Source of the DNA: Prunella strophiata
Lineage: Eukaryota; Chordata; Aves; Passeriformes; Prunellidae
Direction of reading: 5' to 3'
Assembly: GCA_036583965.1 (NCBI GenBank)
Contig: JAZBQD010000014.1
Span: 5,302,191 to 5,366,190 of the forward strand
Length of the DNA stretch: 64,000 nt
In this document: positions 56,263 through 64,000 of the stretch, piece by piece
How positions within the stretch are numbered: the stretch's first letter is position 1
Layout: every line of letters starts with the position of its first letter
The notes under the pieces: generated by a model
The model's input: the letters and a program-made list of their open reading frames with translations, nothing else
The model's database searches: none
Told to the model about the DNA's origin: nothing
Position numbers and translations under genes: made by a program

Positions 56263-58330
56263 TCCACAGCAGAGCTGGGCTCTCCCCACCAACCTGCCTG
56301 CAGGCCAACGACATCCATGGAAGACTTCTTATGGATCTCTAGTCCATCAGAAAAAAACGGAGGTTTTTGTCACAACACAACTGCAGCAGTGCCTCGGCTT
56401 GGTGGCATCTCAGAGGGTGAGAGGTGGGTTTCCCCCAGCCCCTTGGGCAGCCCAGGGGAGCTGCCTGGGTCCCTGCTGCTTGCACAACCTGCAAGTGCAG
56501 CTGGGCTGTCCAATGCTCAAACTTTCCAACCCTCATCCTTTGGATGTGTCCAAAAAAAAATCCGCTTGGAAATTCCTCATCATGACCACCAATATCAACT
56601 TTTATTTCCTGCATCAGGCATACAACAGGAAAAACAACTGTAAAAGTTTAAATCATTTAGTTGGCCACATTTTGACATCCAATCTTTTCTATCACCAGCA
56701 CCAAGTTTCCAGTGAGGGGGTTGAGGAGAATAATACCACCTTGAAGTCAGGTAGGAGATTCCTGCTGGAGGGCTGCACAGGAGCTCCCCAGCATTTACTG
56801 CTTGTTATCCTTGAAGAAAATCCCAAGCCAGCATCCAAACATAGCTCATGTTACCTCCCAGTCTCTCACCCTTAGGCTCTTGTTGCTTTCATTGCCTTTG
56901 GACAAGGCACATGCTCTCTCAATTATCTTTTCAGCAGAAGCTTCTAGTTTATTTGCAGCCCTTCTTGTTCCAGCTGATTTCATTACCTGGTAGAAACATG
57001 CTCTTTGCAGCACGGGTGAGCTTGGCTTTACATGGACGCGTGCTGCCTAATGAAACAGGGCCCTGCTTACTCACTGCAGTTCCTAGAAGTTCATTCAGCA
57101 GAAATAAAGAACAATTTGACAACTTGGCTACCAGGCTACAGACTGCTGGCTAGTTTACAAATCAGTAACCAACCAGATGAGACTAAAATCCTCTGCCTGG
57201 GCTTAGCTGGATGAGCTATTTTTGTGAATAGTGTATTTTCTGGGGAAAAAGCCATTTCAGATGGACTGTCAAGAACTGCAAGTTCAGGTCAAGTGAAGCA
57301 AAGAGTTCCAGCTGAAAACAAGCAGGAAAAAATTTGTAGCACTGAAAAAGTTTAGTCTGGCATCCATGAAAATAATTTGTTCCAGAAATGTCAAATGGAA
57401 ACATTTAGCTTTTTCATTTAAATTTTCATTTAAAGATTGACCTAAATTTCTATAAGGAAGATATTAAGTAACAGGAAGGAGACTATATCACTCTGGATCA
57501 TGTACAGCATTTCAAGATAATAAGAAATGCTTGGGTTTCTTTTTTTTTATTTTTCAAGGGGAAAAAAATCCTGATCTTCTTTGCCTTGAACCAGCACTTC
57601 TCCCAAAAACTTTCATTTTAGCCACTGAGCAAAACTATGACCACCTCCCTACTGGATGTTGCAAACACTAAGAACAGCTCATAGCATGTCTTCAAGACTA
57701 CTATTTTTGGTGTGCACAACAAGGACCACATATATTTACTCATTATATCCAGGGACATAGGATGAGCAAGGAGAATAAGAAGAAATCTTTAGACCTTTTG
57801 CTGCATATTTTCCTGTAATACAGTAAGCATGGCTGTCACTGACAGGGATCCTTTTTCTCCAGCTAAATGAAGGCTTAACTCTCATCCCAGGGTCCACTTC
57901 AGGAACATTTTAGAGTCACAGTATTATCAACATGGGAAAATTAAATGCAGAGAGGTTTTTGAGCTGTGATTATGTAATAAGCAGACTGAAAATTTGGGGC
58001 GCCAGTGCTTTTGGCTGCCCGACTTTAGATACCTGCAGCCTGATTTGCATGAGCATTAACGCACCCAGAACTCCTACTGAGATCAAAAAAACAACTCAGT
58101 GCCTCTGAAAAAACAGGTTGCTGGCATCCAAAAGCAGAGGCACATGCATTTGTCCAAAATCTGGGTCTGCACCTCTCATCTGAGGTGGCCTCTGAGCCAA
58201 AAGCAGATTTCAGCCTCAGCAGCTCCTGACAGAATTCAACCCAATTTCTACCTCTACAAAAATCCCACAAAACCCCTCTTAGAACTGCAGAGAGAAAATT
58301 TACTCTGATGTCAGTCTCTCTTTGTTTTGG

Positions 58331-58333
<3 letters not shown>
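56263..58333. other. Intergenic stretch, nothing recognised
   Basis: About 2 kb without a recognisable exon, RNA gene or transposon. Confidence 0.6.

Positions 58334-58363
<30 letters not shown>
58334..58363. repeat. Poly-T tract, 30 bases
   Basis: An uninterrupted run of T, which would be a poly-A tail if a retroposed RNA had inserted on the minus strand. No source sequence was recognised on the downstream side. Confidence 0.9.
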
Positions 58364-58369
<6 letters not shown>

Positions 58370-60228
58370 TTCTGATTTGGGCCATTTCTTTTAGAGCCTA
58401 GAGGTACTAAAATTGGTCCACACCCATTACAAGTCCACTTACATGTGCGTATACACATACCCAAACACAAAACCAGTCAGTTGATAGGAGACACCCAGAG
58501 GTCTCACTGAAGAGCAGTCAGGCACAGAAGTTTGACAAGAACCCATTCTGTGCACAGGTAGGTACTGACCACCCATGTTCTGCAGCCCTGGGTTATCACT
58601 GCCAGAAGGCCACAGCAAAAGGAGGTAAATGCAGACAATGTGCCATCAATCTGTGGCCAAAAGAAAGGGGAAAAAAATCACTTCCTGCTTTCCTCACAGC
58701 AAGATGGACTCCAGAATATTCTGCACCAACTGTATGCTGTGTCTACCTGTGGAGTTTTGCATTTTGAAGGGTTTTTTTTCAAGTGGATGGAGCCATCTCT
58801 ATTTGGCTTGGAGAAGGAGCACACATTGCCAGAGCTTGGAAAGGGCAATGTCACGCCCAGGGAGCACAACATGCTAATGGCCTAATAGTGACTGGGTTCC
58901 ATCCAGCTGTGACAGGGCTGCTGGATGCCTACATTCATGTGCTTTTTGTTTCATGTTTATCACCCTGGCATCCGAGCAGGGTGATACATCTCAGTTCAGC
59001 AAGTGCTCTCTTCTCAGGAGGAGGGCAAAGGGCAAGAGACTGAATGCTTACAGAGGGTGAGGTAGGTACACAAATTAGCCAAGCAGATTTCATCTAGCCT
59101 TGTTTTCAGCTCTGATCTTCATCAAACACAGCTTGATAGCAGGCAAATTACTGCAGCCCAGAGAAAAGTCATCACACTGGGATGGGGCGCCTGGGGCAGC
59201 AGTGCCAGGTGCTGATGGTGCTGCAGAGAGATCATTTCTGAAGATGCTCGGCAGATTTGCACCCTTTGTCCTTCTTGAAGGCAGCATTAAAAGCCACGCT
59301 TCCTTATGGAAGAGCAATGATGGACAGAAAGCCAGTAGGGAGTGCTGAGCAGAGAAATCTAATAATTTATAAAAGCAGCTTAGCCCAGGTGGCTACAGGT
59401 ACTCTGAAAATCTGTTCTGGGCAAGACTTGTATTTCCTGTGAGTGCTTTCATTTTGTCAGTCTGTGTTTCAAATCAACTTTGACACAACCTCAGTGACAA
59501 CAGCTTTGAAGTCTGAACTATATGTGCTATGGAGAACATTATTCATAACCACTTGGAGAGGGAATATTTTCCTTTTGAAAGGTCCTGCCAAACCTGTCCT
59601 GTGCTTTGTTTACTTTCAGAGGCACTGTGGTCATTCCTTAGGAGGAAAGGGGATGAAGAAAAGAAAGGGCAAAAACAATCTGGCAGAGAACACCCTTCCA
59701 AAATCACAGATCAGAAATTCAGTAAAAAAAGTACAGGGACCATTCCAGCTGGAAACTGCTGCTTTGTGTGGACACTGAGAAGCCTTGGGTCCACCTCTGT
59801 GACATCCTTGGATTGTATCCATTTTACAGAGAGTTACTGTACTGCTGTACTTTGTAGGTCAGTGGTTCTATTTGCAGTGGCAAGGTGCAACCCAAACAGC
59901 AAGTGTTTACACACTTGGAGAGCTCAAATCCTATTCAGTCCCCTGAGGGTGCAGCAATCATCTAGGATTTTACAGTGTGGGGATTGGCAGGGTTGGGGTT
60001 GCATACATACAGATCCACAAAAGCTTTGAAGATACAAAATTTTTACATAGGAGTTATGAGAATGAGTTCTGGCTAAAGTCTGTGCAACAGTCATTTCAAA
60101 TCCTCCAGGCCCAAATCAGCTCCCACTAAAGTCCCTGGAAAGACTCCAAGACAGCAAGTTTAGGTTCCTGTGCCTACTCTGCCTTTTAGTGCCTTTCCTC
60201 TGTTCATTTGTCCTCCACTTACAGCTGC
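58364..60228. other. Intergenic stretch, nothing recognised
   Basis: About 1.9 kb. A plus-strand frame of 166 codons (59529-60029) shows no motif or splice context and is treated as chance. Confidence 0.55.
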
Positions 60229-60640
60229 TTTTTTTTTTTTTTTTTTTTTTCCTGTCTGACCATTTCTGTCATTGGATTCAACCAAACCTTCCTCTGGCAC
60301 AGTGTCATTCCTGTAATGTTTGTAAGAATTTGTTTCCTGAACTCACTATCTTTCATTCCCCTTCCCCTTCCTATTCCCTTTCCCTTTCCTCTTCCCCTTT
60401 CCTTCCCTTCTCAGGCTTTTTAGTATCACAGCTGGCCCTTCTACCTCAGACTCACATTTGGTATCACTTTGAATGTATCTTTCCTTCCTGGATGGCTGCT
60501 TCCTTCCTGCCCACTCCCAAACACTTCTCTGATAAGCATCATATTGCCTCCTGCTGCTCACTTCTCTTTTCCTTCCATCTCTCTTCTGCAGTTATCTTTC
60601 CTCCACTTCCATCTCTTAAGTTTATTTGTTCCTGAGGATC
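60229..60640. repeat. Pyrimidine-rich low-complexity region
   Basis: It begins with a 22-base T-run (60229-60250). A block of CCCC/CCC runs separated by T-rich spacers (60358-60415) follows, then a generally C/T-rich stretch. On the minus strand the four runs at 60358-60384 form a G-quadruplex-type pattern (spacers of 2, 8 and 3). Just beyond, 60651-60668 contains a 7-bp hairpin CCTCATC/GATGAGG. Confidence 0.75.
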
Positions 60641-62081
60641 CTTTCCACATCCTCATCTCCTGATGAGGAGAGATCCTCATCTCATCTCATCTCCTGTTCT
60701 TCCTTTCACATCACCCCAGTCTCTCATTCTCATCTCCCCTCAGTTTTTCTCCCTCCTTGCTGTTACTACATACATAATTCCCCAACACTTTCTTTCTCAG
60801 AGAAGAAGCTGGGCATAGAGAGGAAGGGTGATCTTTTTATTATTATTATCAGGGGGATATATTTGTTAACTAAGTTAGATAAATAAGCTCCTTATGCAAT
60901 GGGTGGAAAAGGGTAAGACAACTTAGGAGGTTTATTAGATGTTGTCTTCCTTTATTGACTCTGTAGGGAACCTAACTGACTCCACCTGATTTAGTAGCCT
61001 GGAATTAATGAAGTCACTTGAATATCCTCTGCACAATCTCACTTTTGTTTAGGTTCATGTGAAGGAGAGAGGGAAGGACAAAATATCAATAACACAAGGA
61101 GAATATTTGGCACTGACCTGGCAGCCTCAGCTCCTGACATACCTGGTAGGTGCTGGTGGAGTATGGGGAGTGGCATCTTCAGAGATCCAAAGGAGAGGAA
61201 AATGTTTTTGTAGACACCTGGGAGGAATGTGTCCCAGCCAGAATGGGGTTTTGGGGTGTGACAGCCAGGTCACCCTTGCAAAAGGCCCCTGGGGGATAGA
61301 TTTGTTTGACATGAAGGGTAGGGCCAGCAAAAGTGGGAAGGAATCATCCAGCAAAAGTAAGCAAAGAGATGAGCAATGTAATGGTCAGAGCAAGGAGCCA
61401 CAAAAGAGGTTGTTGTTTAGGAGACTTGAGAAGATCAGTGTTGCCAGCACCCAGGATGCTTCAGTAAAATTGAAGGAAGGGTGGCCATACCATGGTCCCA
61501 TGGTCTAGGTTTTCATTGTGTTGGCAGACAGACAAGGAGATGCTGTACTTGAGAGATGATACACAGAAACCTCAGGAATGGAAAACAGTTTGGATGCTGG
61601 AGTCCAGTAAGAAACTGAATCAAAGATGAACAGCTTGCTATTTCAATTCCTCGCTCTGGGGACCTCCACAGACCATCTGTAGACCTGGGTACACCTCTGA
61701 TATTTCCTCTGCTTGATTTCCTATGTCCCCATGAGGTCCTGGGCTACAACTGCTCTTGTAACACTTAGTATATGCTCATCCTCATGTCTGAGGACAGAGC
61801 TCAACAAAGAAAGATCCTGCATCCACTTCAGAGTCATAAAATATTGCTCTAAACAGGGTAATGGTTAGAAACCTATTGTTTAGCTTCCCATGTTTTTCAC
61901 CTTGTTTGCCCTTACAAGCCCACTGAAAACCACTAAGCAGGTGGGTGAGTGAAAAGGAATATTAGTCTGGAACAACACAAAAGCTGACAAACAGGAGGGT
62001 TAGAAGCTCAAAGGCTGTGCACTCTTCCACAGCTGATGTCTCCATTCTTACTGCTATACCTTTAGATGACCTCTGAGGCTG

Positions 62082-62104
62082 TTAGACAATATTCTCTTAC
62101 CAAA
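62082..62104. repeat. Direct repeat, copy 1 (23 bp)
   Basis: TTAGACAATATTCTCTTACC plus AAA, identical to the copy 65 bp downstream. A partial third relic (CATTAGACAAACC) lies between them, pointing to a local duplication. Confidence 0.85.
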
Positions 62105-62146
62105 TCCATACCTATTAAACAACATTAGACAAACCCCATACCTACA

Positions 62147-62169
62147 TTAGACAATATTCTCTTACCAAA
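62147..62169. repeat. Direct repeat, copy 2 (23 bp)
   Basis: Identical over 23 bases to 62082-62104; see that entry. Confidence 0.85.
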
Positions 62170-64000
62170 CTCTTACCTATCCTTTACTGAGAACCACTTG
62201 CAGCTCTATTCATTTCACCCCCCATAGAAGTGTTAGATTTTCCTTTTCTTTTAATGAAAAAGAACTTGCTAAGTCCAGCTTTTCCCTGAGATCTGATAAT
62301 ATGCAGGGCAAGAATGGTGGTGGGAGGGCTCTCAGGACGCTCATAGTGAATAAACATGGGAATTTTCCAAACCAATTAAGAGCCAAAAAGGTGCAAGAAG
62401 ACAAATATTATGGAACTATGGACATTTCAAGAGTAAATCAGTCTTTGATCTGAGACACAAAATAAAACTAGATTCTCAAAAGTTTCTCAAGGTAAGTGTT
62501 TTTCCTCTAATCCCGCTATTTTCCCTCCCCCTCAGCAATGTTATACAAGCACCTTGCTTTGTCAGAAGTACAAAGCACTTGGGAGAGGACAATGCATCCA
62601 AAGTGATTCCAGAATAAAACAAGAAAAACCTTTCAGCACAAGGATTTGTGTAGGCGGGGGCAGAACACGAAGCACAAACAAATGCCCTGTGAGAGACCGG
62701 AGGAGAAGCTGCTTTGAATGTGCAGAGAGAAGGAGCCCTCACCCTTTCTACGGCTTTCTCAGTGTAGCTGCAAAGCTACTCTCTGACTTCCAGCCCTGTG
62801 AATTTCCACTCCAGCCTCGCTGTTTATAACCAGTACACAAAGCCCTTATCTCCCAAGCACAGCTATAGATTATAGAGAGGGCACGCTGTCAAGAGAGACT
62901 GTCAAGGCTAATGAGCACAGGGCTAACCCAGTGTTGCAGCAAAGGGACACCTCTGGAGCAGCTGCTCGAGGCTGGGTTTGCAGCACAGATGCACATTTCT
63001 ATCTTTTTCCACTCTCCTTGGTTAGCTCCTATTGCTCTGAAGGTACGGCTTGAGCACCTGATCTCCCAATACCTAGGCAGCACTGAAAGCCTTCAGAGCC
63101 CACAGGAACGTGCCACTTGCTGCGCGCCCGGCGGGATGGGGAAGCACTTCCACAGATGGGAGGGGTGTGCTTTGCAAAAGATCCTGGCTGTAAACTCTTT
63201 TTTTGTGGTATGTATAACTAACTTCCTGTTTGTCTTTGTCATGTAGGCATAGCATGGCTTTTAAGTATTCCAATCAAACAACCAGGGCAACTCATTCTGG
63301 TAGCCAATTTTAATGACAAATGCAAGTGGCTCCTGACCCATGTGGGAACTGATAAAAGCCAGGTGCCTCCATGAAGAACACCAAGCTGCTTCCCAGTGAA
63401 GGAACATCATACCTGAGGTGACACCCACTAAGTCAACATGAGCACCTTATGCCTTATGTTTTGGCATCACCCACACAGAAAATGAGATTTTCTGACAAAA
63501 CTATTGCTTATTCATTGCTTGTTCTGAGAAAAAGCCTCCAAGCCCTCTGTGCTCTAAGGTTATTGCTTTACAGCACAAATTAGGAAAGGTACAGTTGATA
63601 GAGTGGAAAAAAGAGGAAACTTTTGGGAACAAATTGGTCTCTTGTTACTATAAATGAAAGGCAGCTTAAGATGTGGAAATCACAAACATCCTGGTACATA
63701 CTTTCCCATTCATATCATGCATTCAGATAAATTGAAAGTGATCTTTTGTATCATACTTCCCCCGCCATCCAGTGCAGTCATTTCCCCTAATAAACTCCCT
63801 AGTACTTTGTGTGGTCAAGCATTAGATGTCCCCAAGGAATGAAGTTTCCACCACTTCCTTGCAAGGCATTGCACATCTCTCCATTGAGGAGATTCCTGAG
63901 ATTCAGTTCAATGTTCCTTTTATAGGAGCACTCCCATTACTCCTGATTATCCCCCTGCATACATCCTTAAGTAAATCTGTTTAGCATTTACTTTTTTCTA

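Larger units (their letters stand above)
60641..64000. other. Intergenic stretch to window end, nothing recognised
   Basis: About 3.4 kb. It contains a pair of 23-bp direct repeats (62082-62104 and 62147-62169). Open frames up to 149 codons (61059-61508) have no recognisable domain. In human and chicken ETV6 is followed by BCL2L14 and then LRP6; I saw no exon of either, so any such gene would start beyond 64000. Confidence 0.55.

Noticed and set aside
55936..56643. 235-codon frame overlapping the same region
   Set aside because: Same cause: CR1 end plus minisatellite; leucine/proline/serine repeats are encoded repeat units, not a protein family.
55883..56875. 330-codon open frame on the + strand
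   Set aside because: It starts inside a CR1 copy, passes through the CCTGCCTGC minisatellite and then through unique DNA. The length comes from low-complexity sequence without stops; no domain is present.
59529..60029. 166-codon frame on the + strand
   Set aside because: Two overlapping frames in the same place, no family features, and no poly(A) or splice context that fits.
61059..61508. 149-codon frame on the + strand, lysine/serine-rich
   Set aside because: Considered as a possible exon of a downstream gene, but no BCL2L14 or LRP6 block is visible and the ends do not look like splice sites in a consistent frame.

Overview
This is vertebrate, almost certainly bird, nuclear DNA. It contains GT-AG split exons, CR1 retrotransposon fragments that include the bird-type 3' end with repeated (ATTCTATG)-like octamers, no Alu, B1 or other mammalian repeats, and one retroviral solo LTR whose sequence resembles LTR families I know from songbird genomes. 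A passerine is therefore the best guess, but that assignment is inference.

The window holds one recognisable protein-coding gene, the 3' two thirds of ETV6 (TEL), on the + strand. ETV6 is a transcriptional repressor of the ETS family. Six coding exons are present: 12421-12585, 15438-15572, 20143-20682, 34495-34637, 36967-37067 and 40250-40355. They match human ETV6 exons 3 to 8. Five of the six have the human exon length as I know it; the middle linker exon is 6 bp (two codons) shorter. Exons 1 and 2, with the start codon, lie upstream of the window, so bases 1-12420 are the end of intron 2. Exons 3 and 4 encode the self-associating Pointed (PNT/SAM) domain, exon 5 the proline- and serine-rich repression linker, exons 6, 7 and the first codons of exon 8 the winged-helix ETS DNA-binding domain, and the rest of exon 8 the C-terminal autoinhibitory tail. 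A long 3' untranslated region of about 4 kb follows, with several AATAAA signals and a likely last poly(A) site near 44.4 kb.

From about 44.4 kb to the end (almost 20 kb) I see no convincing coding exon. The stretch holds a roughly 48-bp minisatellite, two minus-strand CR1 3' ends, a 692-bp solo LTR with perfect inverted ends and a 5-bp target duplication, a pyrimidine-rich minisatellite, long poly-A and poly-T tracts and several small inverted or direct repeats. The introns hold two plus-strand CR1 reverse-transcriptase remnants, one minus-strand CR1 3' end, G-quadruplex-type motifs and short hairpins.

No new biological system is evident. The points most worth checking are the odd splice acceptor of ETV6 exon 7 (an 11-A run plus a second AG 5 nt downstream), the G-rich and AT-hairpin module in the ETV6 3' UTR, the solo LTR downstream of ETV6, and an unexplained 204-codon open frame on the minus strand at 45.9-46.5 kb.
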